Assembly (NCBI RefSeq): GCF_011398155.1
Contig: NZ_AP021888.1
Coordinates: 2,516,001-2,580,000, forward strand
DNA length: 64,000 bases
Reading direction: 5' to 3'
Origin: Thiosulfativibrio zosterae
GTDB taxonomy: Bacteria; Pseudomonadota; Gammaproteobacteria; Thiomicrospirales; Thiomicrospiraceae
Shown: positions 18,062-26,340 of the stretch, piece after piece
Layout: each line of letters begins with the position of its first letter
Numbering within the stretch: the stretch's first letter is position 1
The notes under the pieces: generated by a model
Told to the model about the DNA's origin: nothing
The model's database searches: none
Seen by the model: only the letters and a program-made list of their open reading frames with translations
Translations under genes and position numbers: made by a program

Positions 18062-19435
18062 TTATTTTTTTGGTGTTTTAGATGATTGCTGCTCTCCGCC
18101 ACGCACCAGACGCACAAACTTCCAAACATAATCCGATGCATAAATCATTTCATAGGGTTCGCCACTATCGAAAGAAACTAAAGCGCGGTAAACTACTCTA
18201 CCATTTTCCTTGTTGCGCTCCAAAAATGAAGAAACCGTCAAATAAAATACTGAGATTAATCCCCCAACATTTGGTGTATTAGGGAAGGCCGTGCTGAAGA
18301 TAGTCGGTGCTTGAAAATTGCCTTCACAGCGACCATCTAGCCATTCACCGTCTTGATGAGCAAATCTATTTCTGCCATCGTCAGCCATACGGAACTCTCT
18401 TTGCTGGCCAGAGCTGCAATAAACTAAAGAATGCAATTCTTCAACGGTGGGTAAACGCCAATCCGATTTTCCAGCATAAGTGGTGTTTTTTCCCCAATTG
18501 ATGGCTGTTTTCCATTCATCAAATGATTTAGCTTCCCCTGAACAACTGCTGCCTGTCCAAGTTTGGCCTAGGCTACAGCGCATCCAGGTGAGGTTGGTTT
18601 TGGTGTCGGTAATGGTGCCGTCCTGGTTGTCAATATAGCCTTGTTTTGCTAGTAAAATTTTGTTTTCCGCATCGGCTTTTTGTTTCTCCTCTTCATAGGC
18701 TTTTTGTTTGGCAATGCGCTCCTCTTCATAGGCTTTTTTGTCAAATTGACCAGCTTTAAACATCAGCTCAAGATTGTTTTGCGCCGTGGCATTACCTTGC
18801 TCTGCGGCTTTGATGTACCACTCAACGGCTTTTTTACTATCTTGAGTAACGCCATAACCTTCTGCATACATGCCACCAATAGTATTTTGCGCACTGGCAT
18901 CCCCTTTCTCTGCGGCTTTGGTAAACCAATAGACAGCTTTTTTATAATCTTGAGTAACACCTTCCCCATCGAGATACATTAATCCAAGAATCTTTTGCGT
19001 TTTTACATCCCCTTGCTCTGCGGCTTTGGTGTACCAATAGGCAGCTTTTTTATAATCTTGAGTAACACCTTTACCATCAGCATACATCTCTCCAAGATTA
19101 GATTGCGCAACACCACTGCCTTGCTCTGCGGCTTTGGTGTACCAATAAGCGGCTTTTTCAAGATCTTTTGTAACGCCTCGTCCACTTTTATACATTAATC
19201 CAAGTGCATTTTGTGAGCGCTGATCGCCTTGCCTTGCTGATAACGTCCATTCCTTTACGGCTAATGCATAATCCTTGTTTTTAAAGGCTATTCTTCCCTC
19301 ATCATACCCAGCCCAAATTGGTTGCGAAAAAGCTAAAGCCAATAAACCAGACAATAGTTGTTGCTTGAATCGAGATTTCATTTTAAATCTTTTAGTTGAT
19401 GCAGGTGGCTGGCGGTTTGACGTGATTGTTTCCAT
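18062..19435 (-). CDS. Exported Sel1-repeat protein with C-terminal DUF1566 domain
   Basis: The ATG at 19435 (METITSNRQ) follows AAAGGAAAAACTG, a better ribosome site than any upstream start, giving about 457 residues. A hydrophobic segment (QQLLSGLLALAFSQPIWAG) acts as a signal peptide after an unusually long basic lead. Five Sel1-like repeats follow (ALGLMYKSGRGVTKDLEKAA, WYTKAAEQG), then a Lys/Glu-rich linker and a DUF1566 (Lcl_C) domain: LTWMRCSLGQTWTGSSCSGE, WRLPTVEELHSLVYCSSGQQ, IFSTAFPNTPN, WKFVRLVRGGEQ. DUF1566 has a C-type-lectin-like look and is usually surface or periplasmic. Its leader is shared with the PEGA-DUF1566 gene at 24864-25775. Confidence 0.85.
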   Translation of the reverse strand: METITSNRQPPASTKRFKMKSRFKQQLLSGLLALAFSQPIWAGYDEGRIAFKNKDYALAVKEWTLSARQGDQRSQNALGLMYKSGRGVTKDLEKAAYWYTKAAEQGSGVAQSNLGEMYADGKGVTQDYKKAAYWYTKAAEQGDVKTQKILGLMYLDGEGVTQDYKKAVYWFTKAAEKGDASAQNTIGGMYAEGYGVTQDSKKAVEWYIKAAEQGNATAQNNLELMFKAGQFDKKAYEEERIAKQKAYEEEKQKADAENKILLAKQGYIDNQDGTITDTKTNLTWMRCSLGQTWTGSSCSGEAKSFDEWKTAINWGKNTTYAGKSDWRLPTVEELHSLVYCSSGQQREFRMADDGRNRFAHQDGEWLDGRCEGNFQAPTIFSTAFPNTPNVGGLISVFYLTVSSFLERNKENGRVVYRALVSFDSGEPYEMIYASDYVWKFVRLVRGGEQQSSKTPKK

Positions 19436-19466
19436 CAGTTTTTCCTTTGACAGTTGTGATTTTAAA
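19409..19466 (-). repeat. Duplicated leader/start region, copy 1
   Basis: About 58 bp covering the ribosome site, start codon and first codons (METITSNRQ) match 25749-25805 (MESITTNRQ) with a handful of changes. It sits at the start of the Sel1-DUF1566 gene. Confidence 0.8.
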
Positions 19467-19660
19467 GTCAGCTTGAGGATTGGGCTGAGTTTATTTGAGA
19501 CCATTGCACGACTCACTGCACGAATAAAAATGGTTAAAATTCACCTGATTTTTGTTGAAAAACTTGTGAATAGCTAGCTATTCACTGCGTTTTCCGCCCC
19601 AATCTGGCAAATTTTTCCTTATTTTTCTTTCGCACCTGACTCATGCAAAGGTCTCATTTT

Positions 19661-19739
19661 TAAATTTAAAGGCATTTTGGGCACTTATTTTTACCAGGCC
19701 TGGTTAAAAAAGCACTGTATTATTGGCATTGTGTGTTGT
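19661..19739. repeat. Duplicated 79-bp intergenic block, copy 1
   Basis: Nearly identical to 25802-25880, including the palindrome ACCAGGCCTGGT and the following stretch ending TATTGGCATTGTGTGTTG. In this copy about 190 bp separate it from the duplicated start region; in the other copy they are adjacent. Confidence 0.85.
19693..19704. repeat. ACCAGGCCTGGT palindrome (copy 1 of 6)
   Basis: A perfect 12-bp palindrome inside the duplicated intergenic block. Other copies start at 23362, 25835, 41047, 52682 and 62665. Confidence 0.85.
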
Positions 19740-20203
19740 CTTTGGACTAAATTTTAGTGATTAATATAAAAGCCCCAAAGCCGCTGTCAGCCACGCACCA
19801 AACAGGCACGATTGAAGTTGTTGCGACTGTAGTGTGCCATAGCCATAAACACCTACATAAGCCTAATTGGCTTAAAACTTACAAAAAAACAAGTTAAGTT
19901 ATTGACTCTTTTCAGGTTTTTAAATTCCACAATTTTTGTGATTATACTCAAAGAAAAATAGGAAGGCAAATTTTATTTATTGCCACATAAATAAAGTTTT
20001 ATGTGAGATTTTAAGCTATTAACTAAGTGGATTTTGAACAAAATGGAGGTGGCTATATGAGGAGTTATACGCTTTTGAAGAAGGCTAAAACCTTCGACAC
20101 ATTGTTATTTTGAAAAATTGGGAAGGCTGGCTTTAGAATGCTTTAGCATTTACGGTTATGTTTAAGTTTTTTTAACACCGTTGTTATCTTTGTGTTTTAG
20201 GCG

Positions 20204-21163
20204 TTACAAAAACCCCATTTTGCGTTTTTTGGTGGGTGGGTTTTGTTCAAGGTAGTTAGCCAGTTCATCATATACGCCGCTTTGATTGGCGTATTCAACC
20301 ACATTTTTGGCGGATTCTAGCCATTCTAGAGTGCTGGGTTTGCGGTTTTTGAGGGCCTGGTGCATATCGGTTTGTGTGATGTTGCGTTCTTGACCGGTTT
20401 CTAAAATTTCTTCGAGGATTTGTTCACTAACTTGATCAACCCAGCCTTTGATGTCTGCCCCAGAAAAGTTGATGCTGGCTTGCGCAAGCGCTGGATAATC
20501 TATCTTATCCATTGGCAGGTCTTTTAGGAGTCCTTGCAGGATTTGTTCACGCCCCACTTCATCGGGTGGCGGTACAAAAAGTGTCATATCAAATCGACCA
20601 GGGCGACGAAATGCTGCATCTACATCCCAAGGTGCATTGGTGGCGCCAATGATTAATAGGTTTTCGTTATCGCTTTCTACCCCGTCTAATTCGGATAAAA
20701 AATGGTTGATGGTGGTGGTTAACCCTGAATGGCGCATTAATTCGCGTTTGCGCCCTAGGGCATCTATCTCATCAATAAAAATCACCGCTGGGCGTTGTGC
20801 TCGGGCAGTTGCAAACAAGGACTGGATGTTTTTTTCGCTATTGCCTAAATACATATCCAAAATGTCGTGGATACTGACATTAAAAAAGGCCGCGCCGCAT
20901 TCGCCAGCAATTGCACGGGCAAAGTAGGTTTTGCCACAGCCCGGTGGGCCATACAGCAATAAACCACCACCGGCAGATTTGTTAAACTTTTTAAACAAAG
21001 CGGGGTTTTTAAACGGTTCGATAATTTTCATCCGCGCTTGGCGTTTGAGCTCATCTAGACCACCCACTTGATCAAAGGTTATCCAGTATTTGGGGGATAA
21101 GGGTTCAAACCGTGTGGCTTGGGGTTGATTGGCGTCTACTAGGATTTTTTCAGGGGTGCTCAT
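20204..21163 (-). CDS. AAA+ ATPase, VCP/Vps4-like single-domain type
   Basis: The protein has about 319 residues. The start at 21163 (MSTPEKIL) overlaps the upstream stop as ATGA. One AAA+ domain is present: Walker A GPPGCGKT near 72-79, Walker B VIFIDEIDALGRKR near 125-137, sensor-1 LLIIGATNAPWDVD, and the arginine-finger region RRPGRFD near 185, followed by the small helical lid. There is no N-terminal adaptor domain and no protease domain, so it is probably an unfoldase or remodelling ATPase acting on a partner. The basic tail KKRKMGFL is notable. Coupling to the nuclease-like gene, and nearness of the membrane TPR gene, suggest partners. Confidence 0.85.
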   Translation of the reverse strand: MSTPEKILVDANQPQATRFEPLSPKYWITFDQVGGLDELKRQARMKIIEPFKNPALFKKFNKSAGGGLLLYGPPGCGKTYFARAIAGECGAAFFNVSIHDILDMYLGNSEKNIQSLFATARAQRPAVIFIDEIDALGRKRELMRHSGLTTTINHFLSELDGVESDNENLLIIGATNAPWDVDAAFRRPGRFDMTLFVPPPDEVGREQILQGLLKDLPMDKIDYPALAQASINFSGADIKGWVDQVSEQILEEILETGQERNITQTDMHQALKNRKPSTLEWLESAKNVVEYANQSGVYDELANYLEQNPPTKKRKMGFL

Positions 21164-22719
21164 ACCTTCTCCCATTCAAACTGACTGATGTTTTTCTGCT
21201 GTGTGTCGAAATGAATGCCGATTAGGTAGATGGGTTTTTGAGCGTCTCGGTATTTGTCGGCGTAACGCTTTTCTTTGATTTGTTGCAGTGCGTTTGCGCT
21301 GTGTTGGCCGCTGAATTGACCTAGGTGATCGACTTTGAATTCAAAAATATAAATGGCCTGTTCCATAATAATCGTTAGGTCAATACGGCCTTGGCTGGTG
21401 ACGTCTTCGCCAATGATATTGAGTCCCAAACTTTGCAAATAGACATAAATGACGCTGGCGTAAAAGCCTTCGTAGTTTTTGATGTTATTGTTTGTGTAAT
21501 TATTGTAGGGAATGCTGGCGAATATACTAAACAAGGCCTGTTTAAAGTCTTCAGGGTTTTGTTCTCTCAGCGCACGACTGAGCGGCTTGGCTCTCAAGCT
21601 GTCATCTTGATAAAGCGCGGTAATAATGTGTTTATTTAACGATGTTTTGACTTCTCGATTAGGCACCACCAGCGTGTAAACGATGTCCTCATCTTCATCT
21701 TGCGTAACGCTGTCGATGGTTAAATAACCGCTTTGATACAAAATCACCTCTAAATCCAAATTATCAATATCAAAGCTATTGAGCAGTTTTTCATCAACCC
21801 GAAGATTGGCTAGGTTGGGCAGAAAGTAGTTTTGTTTTTTGATCAGTTCTATTAAAAAGGTGGGCGTGCCGCTTTCAAACCAGTAATTGGCGTACTTATG
21901 GTTCTTGGCGATGAATTTTAGAATGTCGAATGGATTGTACATTTTACTGCCCAAGAAATTGTAGCCGTTGTACCATTCTTTGAGCTTGTCTCTGTCCACG
22001 CCTTCAAGGTAAGGTTTAAAGGTCGTGTCAATATCGTGTTGACTGTAACCACAGATGTCACCAAATTCTTCGTCCAGTGAAATGTCGGTAATGTTGTTTA
22101 ATCCACTAAAAATCGAGGTTTTGGTGAACTTGCTGACACCGGTTAAAAAAGCAAACCTTAAAAACTCGTCACTGCCCTTAATCACACTATAGAAGTTGAC
22201 TAAGCCGTCACGGATTTCTTGTGCGACTGCGGTATAATTGATGTTGTCGAGAATGGGTTTGTCGTATTCATCCACCAGTACCACGACCTTTTGGTTGTAT
22301 TTGGCGTGGGCTTTGCGGATCAGTTCTTCAAAGCACCCTGCCACACTGTCAAGCTCTTCGCATTGAATATCAAGGTCTTGTTGGTTTTGCTTTAAAATGC
22401 GTAACAGGCTTTGGTCAAGCTGCGCACGGCTTTCAATTTTACCGGAGGCAAAACTCACGCGAATCACCGGATAACTCACTTCCCAACCCCATTGATTCTC
22501 AATCGCTAGGCCTGTGAAAAAATGTTTGTTGCCTTCAAAGATATTGCGTAGGGTATCGAGAAATAACGATTTACCAAAACGACGTGGGCGACTGAGGAAC
22601 GCATATTTATAGCTTTGCAACAGCTCATACGCCAGTCCTGTTTTATCGATGTAAACGTAATCATCTTCACGAATTTCGCTAAAGGTTTGAATACCAATCG
22701 GGAGTTTTTTGAGTTTCAT
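21160..22719 (-). CDS. AAA-ATPase-like / PD-(D/E)XK family protein
   Basis: The protein has about 519 residues from MKLKKLPIGIQTF at 22719. Its N-terminal AAA-ATPase-like domain has the family signature (FSEIREDDYVYIDKTGLAYE, FLSRPRRFGKSLFLDTLRNI with the P-loop, VVVLVDEYDKPILDNI as Walker B). The C-terminal PD-(D/E)XK-like part has GRIDLTIIMEQAIYIFEFKV, with D and E-x-K in place. This pair of domains defines a common, often multicopy family with no established function, sometimes suspected of defence or selfish behaviour. Its stop overlaps the AAA+ ATPase start. Confidence 0.85.
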   Translation of the reverse strand: MKLKKLPIGIQTFSEIREDDYVYIDKTGLAYELLQSYKYAFLSRPRRFGKSLFLDTLRNIFEGNKHFFTGLAIENQWGWEVSYPVIRVSFASGKIESRAQLDQSLLRILKQNQQDLDIQCEELDSVAGCFEELIRKAHAKYNQKVVVLVDEYDKPILDNINYTAVAQEIRDGLVNFYSVIKGSDEFLRFAFLTGVSKFTKTSIFSGLNNITDISLDEEFGDICGYSQHDIDTTFKPYLEGVDRDKLKEWYNGYNFLGSKMYNPFDILKFIAKNHKYANYWFESGTPTFLIELIKKQNYFLPNLANLRVDEKLLNSFDIDNLDLEVILYQSGYLTIDSVTQDEDEDIVYTLVVPNREVKTSLNKHIITALYQDDSLRAKPLSRALREQNPEDFKQALFSIFASIPYNNYTNNNIKNYEGFYASVIYVYLQSLGLNIIGEDVTSQGRIDLTIIMEQAIYIFEFKVDHLGQFSGQHSANALQQIKEKRYADKYRDAQKPIYLIGIHFDTQQKNISQFEWEKV

Positions 22720-22831
22720 TGTCTTTGGGTCTTGTGAGAGTGAAATTAGTATAACAAACTTAAAAATCAACGGCTTTAGAAGAAAGCACTGCTTGCCTGA
22801 AAAATGCGATTGCAGAAACGCTTATCCAAGT

Positions 22832-23782
22832 TTACCGGCCTGTTATGCTCGCTACCACAAAATAAAATCCTCTGGCTATGACAGTTAGCATGCCGCCCAG
22901 TAACGCGCTCATTAAAAACTTACCCAAATTAAATTCATACAGCGGAAAAGACACCACACAAACCAGCAAAATCAAGATAATGGCTGGCCATTTGGGCTGC
23001 CAACTAAATACCCAAATACTCACCACAAAGCCCACTCCCAACACCAAACCTTTAATGGGGTTGCCGTAAGATTCGGAAATTTCATGGCTTAACAACGCCA
23101 AACTCAACAGCACCAGCATAATCCACAACAGGCTGATTTGTTGTTGGCGTAATTGTTTTAACTGATTAGCCACGCTGGTGTTAAGCGGATTTTGGGTTAA
23201 AATCTGTCGCCAAATTTTGGTTTTATCTTGAGCAGAATTTGAAAAATCTGCCAGCAGTTCCAAAGCCCATTCGTGATGGGGTTCGCGGGCTAAAAAGTCT
23301 TGCAAATAGGCCTTTGCAATATCCGGGCGCTCTAAACTGCCATAAAGCATGGCCAAATGTAACCAGGCCTGGTGGTTTTTGGGGTTAATTTGCAGTGCTT
23401 TTTCAAAGTGGCTTTGGGCTTGAGCCAGTTGTCGTTGATACATCATCACGGTACCCAGCGTATCATGATGGTCGTCGTTGAAGGGGTTCATGGAGATTGC
23501 TTGGCGGGCGGCGGATTCGGCTAGCTTGTATTGCTTAAGCTGCAAGGCAATCTCGGCTTTAAGCGACCAGAAAAAACTCCTAAACCCACACACCGCTTGC
23601 AGCGCATTGGCACGCGTCAGTGCGGTGCTAAAGTTGCCTTGTTGCATTAACGCCAGCAGTTGGTAAAGCCCTGCGTCGGCATCGGCATGGTTTTCGCCAA
23701 AGGCTTGGGTGGCTTGGGCCAGCAGTTGCTCGTAACGGTTGAGTTTATACAGCAGTTCTAAAACATCTGATTGCTCACCCAT
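22832..23782 (-). CDS. TPR protein with C-terminal membrane segments
   Basis: The ATG at 23782 overlaps the upstream stop (TAATG), giving about 316 residues. TPR repeats occupy about residues 15-190 (AGLYQLLALMQQGNFSTALT, AARQAISMNPFNDDHHDTLG, HFEKALQINPKNHQAWLHLA). Three or four hydrophobic segments follow in the last 100 residues (ISLLWIMLVLLSLALLS, GLVLGVGFVVSIWVFSW, LMSALLGGMLTVIARGFYFV). The TPR part probably faces the cytoplasm and could recruit the AAA+ ATPase encoded nearby. One ACCAGGCCTGGT palindrome lies inside the coding sequence at 23362. Confidence 0.8.
   Translation of the reverse strand: MGEQSDVLELLYKLNRYEQLLAQATQAFGENHADADAGLYQLLALMQQGNFSTALTRANALQAVCGFRSFFWSLKAEIALQLKQYKLAESAARQAISMNPFNDDHHDTLGTVMMYQRQLAQAQSHFEKALQINPKNHQAWLHLAMLYGSLERPDIAKAYLQDFLAREPHHEWALELLADFSNSAQDKTKIWRQILTQNPLNTSVANQLKQLRQQQISLLWIMLVLLSLALLSHEISESYGNPIKGLVLGVGFVVSIWVFSWQPKWPAIILILLVCVVSFPLYEFNLGKFLMSALLGGMLTVIARGFYFVVASITGR
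23362..23373. repeat. ACCAGGCCTGGT palindrome inside TPR gene (copy 2)
   Basis: The same 12 bp, here within the coding sequence of the membrane TPR protein, without the flanking arms. Confidence 0.8.
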
Positions 23783-24132
23783 TACCGACCCTGCAATTGG
23801 TGTGGCCAACGGTAACGAATGCAGTTTTTACAGGGATAATGCATCATCAGCAAAGTGAGTATAAAAGCCACGATAATCGCCTTGGGTGTGATGGCTAAAG
23901 CGCCCATGCCCATCACAAAACCAGCTAAGGTAATCACCAAGAGTTTTGGGGCGGGGTAATAATGGTTTGTTTGCACCCAAGCCGTATTCAAACCAATTAG
24001 CAAAACCACCAGCCCTACCAAAGCAATGGGCAAATCTAAACTGCTCAACCAAGCTAAGCCTAACAACAAATAGGTCACAATTAACAACAAGTGATCTAAC
24101 AAACTGCGTAAAAACAACTTAAGCATTAACAT
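23782..24132 (-). CDS. Small polytopic membrane protein
   Basis: The protein has 116 residues with about four hydrophobic segments (LLLIVTYLLLGLAWLSSL, IALVGLVVLLIGLNTAWV, LLVITLAGFVMGMGALAI, AIIVAFILTLLMM) and a basic, Cys-containing tail (YPCKNCIRYRWPHQLQGR). ATG 24132 or the ATG two codons later could be used; neither has a strong ribosome site. It overlaps the TPR gene and is probably its membrane partner. Family not recognised. Confidence 0.7.
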   Translation of the reverse strand: MLMLKLFLRSLLDHLLLIVTYLLLGLAWLSSLDLPIALVGLVVLLIGLNTAWVQTNHYYPAPKLLVITLAGFVMGMGALAITPKAIIVAFILTLLMMHYPCKNCIRYRWPHQLQGR

Positions 24133-24143
24133 AGTTAAGGGCT

Positions 24144-24848
24144 TTATTTAAGAGTATAGTTATTGAGGTAATAAATAATCCACTGCTTACGCGCTTCGAA
24201 ACTACTGCTGTGGTTAGTGTTTGCTGAATAAACCGCATCTTTTGATATACCTTCGTCATAGATAAGACTGCCATGTGCCGCAAAACCTGCAAGATTTTTC
24301 ATCACTTTATTATCAAAGCCATCATACAAAGCAGCATAGGCGCAAGAACCATCAAAGCAGCTTTCACACAAATAATGAACTTTGGAATTGTTGCTTAAAT
24401 ACGAACAATCTTTTGTTCTGCAATATCCTTGCAAATTGTAATTTCCATAAAGCCTGTCGCAGTCTACGCCACCTCCCGTCGACGAAGCCGATGACGCACT
24501 TGCCACACGCCTTGCTTCGGCTTCGCGTTGGCGTTGTGCGGCGAGTTGCCGTTCTTTTTCTTCCTTATCCGCCTTTGCTTGCTTATTGGTGGCAATCAGG
24601 GCTTCCACTTCTTTAACAGCGGCGGGGTTATAAGCGATAACTTTTGCCTGTTTGAGCAAACGTTCGGCATCGTCAAACTTCCAGTCTTTGGCGGCTTGTT
24701 TGGCTTGGTTCAGCACCGCCTGCTGGTCGCCACGGTCGAGCGCATCGAGTTTATCTAAGGTATCGCTGTCTTTAAGCGATAACGCCTGTGCCGAGCCGAG
24801 GCAAAGACCCAGCCCAAGGGCAAGGAGGGTACGTGTAGTGAGGTTCAT
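24144..24848 (-). CDS. Exported protein with a Cys-rich C-terminal region
   Basis: The start at 24848 gives about 234 residues with signal peptide MNLTTRTLLALGLGLCLGSA. Residues about 25-120 are helical and charged (LDRGDQQAVLNQAKQAAKDW; KADKEEKERQLAAQRQREAE, likely coiled coil), followed by a Ser/Gly linker (ASSASSTGGG). The C-terminal module has about seven Cys (VDCDRLYGNYNLQGYCRTKD, CSYL, LCESCFDGSCAYAAL), which suggests disulphide cross-links outside the cytoplasm. It follows the PEGA-DUF1566 gene by 15 nt. Function unknown. Confidence 0.75.
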   Translation of the reverse strand: MNLTTRTLLALGLGLCLGSAQALSLKDSDTLDKLDALDRGDQQAVLNQAKQAAKDWKFDDAERLLKQAKVIAYNPAAVKEVEALIATNKQAKADKEEKERQLAAQRQREAEARRVASASSASSTGGGVDCDRLYGNYNLQGYCRTKDCSYLSNNSKVHYLCESCFDGSCAYAALYDGFDNKVMKNLAGFAAHGSLIYDEGISKDAVYSANTNHSSSFEARKQWIIYYLNNYTLK

Positions 24849-24863
24849 AAGCCAAAAATCCAA

Positions 24864-25775
24864 TTACTGACTGCGCACGAGACGCACGGCAAGACCATCG
24901 TTCTTATTGAACCAATAGTCACCGCCAAAGTCGAAATTGACAAACCACGCGCCGTAGGTGCCGTCGGCATACGCCGACGACGACCAGAATCTTCTTTTTG
25001 GCGTATTCGGGAAATCTCGGGTATTTATGGTTGGTTCTTGACTCCCATCAGCACAATAGCTATCTGGCTCACCATCACTACTGGTTTTTTTGACAACGCC
25101 AGTACTGCAATAGCGAATACTGAGTAACTCTTCACGCGTGGGCAATCGCCAGTCGGAATAGCCGGCAAAGCTATGGCGCAGTGCTTTAGCTTGCTGCCAA
25201 GTATATTCACTCTCTTTGCCTGAGCAGGTGCTGCCTGTCCAGGTTTGCCCCATGGCGCAACGCATCCACATCAGCTTGCCTTTGACGACCACGCCTTTGC
25301 CTTCGGCGGCTTTTTTGCGTTCGGCGGCGGCTTGCTTAGCGGCTTTGGCGGCAGCTTGTTCATCGGCTTGGCGTTTTTTACCCGCTTCGGTCAGCGTAGG
25401 AGTAAGTTTAATCAGAAGGGGTTGACGTGAGTTGGGGCTGACAAACACATCGTTTTTGCTGCCCTTATACACATAGTCGGTTTCTTCTTTGATGGCTTCA
25501 ATTTTGTATTCGCCCTTGGGAAGCTCAAGGTCGGTGTACTGCCCCACCACTTCGGGCGAGTTGGGCTGGCGTTGGCCATTGATATAAATTTTGGCATTGG
25601 TGGGGTCAGTGGCAATGCGCACTATGCCGGTTTCAGCAGTGGCAGTAAAGCTGGTCACCGCGAGCATTAAGGCAAGCAAGGGCATTTTCAGGATGCTAAC
25701 TTGGATAGCCAAAAAACGAGCAGCTGTTGTTTGCTTTAAGGTGAACTGCTGGCGGTTTGTAGTGATTGATTCCAT
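24864..25775 (-). CDS. Exported PEGA-domain protein with C-terminal DUF1566 domain
   Basis: The ATG at 25775 (MESITTNRQ) lies behind AAAGGAAAAACGG, as in the Sel1-DUF1566 gene; about 303 residues. The signal segment is LKMPLLALMLAVTSFTATA. A PEGA domain (VRIATDPTNAKIYINGQRQP, YTDLELPKGEYKIEAIKEE) leads to an Ala/Lys coiled linker (AAKAAKQAAAERKKAAEGKG) and then DUF1566: LMWMRCAMGQTWTGSTCSGK, YSDWRLPTREELLSIRYC, RDFPNTPKRRFWSSSAYADG, AVRLVRSQ. PEGA domains bind cell-wall or surface structures; DUF1566 has the layout seen in some hypervariable ligand-binding proteins. It heads a minus-strand run with the Cys-rich and membrane proteins. Confidence 0.85.
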   Translation of the reverse strand: MESITTNRQQFTLKQTTAARFLAIQVSILKMPLLALMLAVTSFTATAETGIVRIATDPTNAKIYINGQRQPNSPEVVGQYTDLELPKGEYKIEAIKEETDYVYKGSKNDVFVSPNSRQPLLIKLTPTLTEAGKKRQADEQAAAKAAKQAAAERKKAAEGKGVVVKGKLMWMRCAMGQTWTGSTCSGKESEYTWQQAKALRHSFAGYSDWRLPTREELLSIRYCSTGVVKKTSSDGEPDSYCADGSQEPTINTRDFPNTPKRRFWSSSAYADGTYGAWFVNFDFGGDYWFNKNDGLAVRLVRSQ

Positions 25776-25805
25776 CCGTTTTTCCTTTGACAGTTGTGGC
25801 TTTAA
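25749..25805 (-). repeat. Duplicated leader/start region, copy 2
   Basis: Matches 19409-19466, covering ribosome site, start codon and the first nine codons of the PEGA-DUF1566 gene. Confidence 0.8.
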
Positions 25806-25880
25806 ATTTAAAGGCATTTTGGGCACTTATTTTAACCAGGCCTGGTTAAAAAAGCACTGTATTATTGGCATTGTGTGTTG
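25802..25880. repeat. Duplicated 79-bp intergenic block, copy 2
   Basis: Nearly identical to 19661-19739. It contains the perfect 18-bp palindrome TTAACCAGGCCTGGTTAA (25832-25849). It lies between the frameshifted LRR gene and the PEGA-DUF1566 gene and probably carries the latter's promoter. Confidence 0.85.
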
Positions 25881-25902
25881 TTTTTTGGGTTTTATCCGCG
25901 GG

Positions 25903-26340
25903 TTAATATAATGGGACTTCCTTCACCTCAGTGAGTGTTATCTCAAAAAAAGTGTGTAGGGGTTCGTTGACTATATTGGGCAAGGGCGTGGTTACGCGTT
26001 TGCTGTTAATTTTGAGTTGTTGGTTTTGTGCCAGCTCAGGCGGCAGTTCGGTGACTTTGCATTTTAGTAGATTAAGGCGTCGAAGGTTGTGGAGGTTTTT
26101 GATGCTTTCAGGGAGCTGTCGCAGTTGTGTACCCTCTAGGGATAACAGCCGCAGGTTTGTTAAGTCGCCAAGGCTTTGGGGGAGCGTTTCTAGAGCGGTG
26201 CCATCCAGACGCAGCAGTTCAAGTTGCTGGAGTGCACCAAGGCTCTCGGGCAGTGTGTTTAATTGGGTGCAGCGCTGTAAGTCTAGGCGTTTGAGCCCCG
26301 TTGAGTTGACCAATACTCTCGGGGAGGTGGGTAATGGCAC
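25903..26340 (-). pseudogene. Leucine-rich-repeat protein, C-terminal part after the frameshift
   Basis: The real coding part begins near 26300 with TGLKRLDLQRCTQLNTLPES and continues with LRR units (LELLRLDGTALETLPQSLGD, LRLLSLEGTQLRQLPESIKN), then a short non-repeat tail (NEPLHTFFEITLTEVKEVPL). The residues before that come from the wrong frame. It is the continuation of 26219-26929, not a separate gene. Confidence 0.75.

Larger units (their letters stand above)
19436..20203. other. Long intergenic region upstream of the Sel1-DUF1566 gene
   Basis: About 770 bases with no gene I can support. It contains the duplicated block 19661-19739 with the ACCAGGCCTGGT palindrome, a hairpin AAGCCtaattGGCTT near 19860, and small palindromes near 20087 (GAAGGctaaaaCCTTC) and 20139 (AATGCTTTAGCATT) that resemble decayed REP-like elements. 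The promoter for the Sel1-DUF1566 gene probably lies within the first 300 bases. Confidence 0.5.

Noticed and set aside
20056..20112. 18-codon frame after a GGAGG-like site in the intergenic region
   Set aside because: Too short and low in coding character, and it overlaps a REP-like palindrome.
18062..25775. Diversity-generating retroelement with DUF1566 targets
   Set aside because: No reverse transcriptase and no adenine-biased template/variable repeat pair could be seen in the window.
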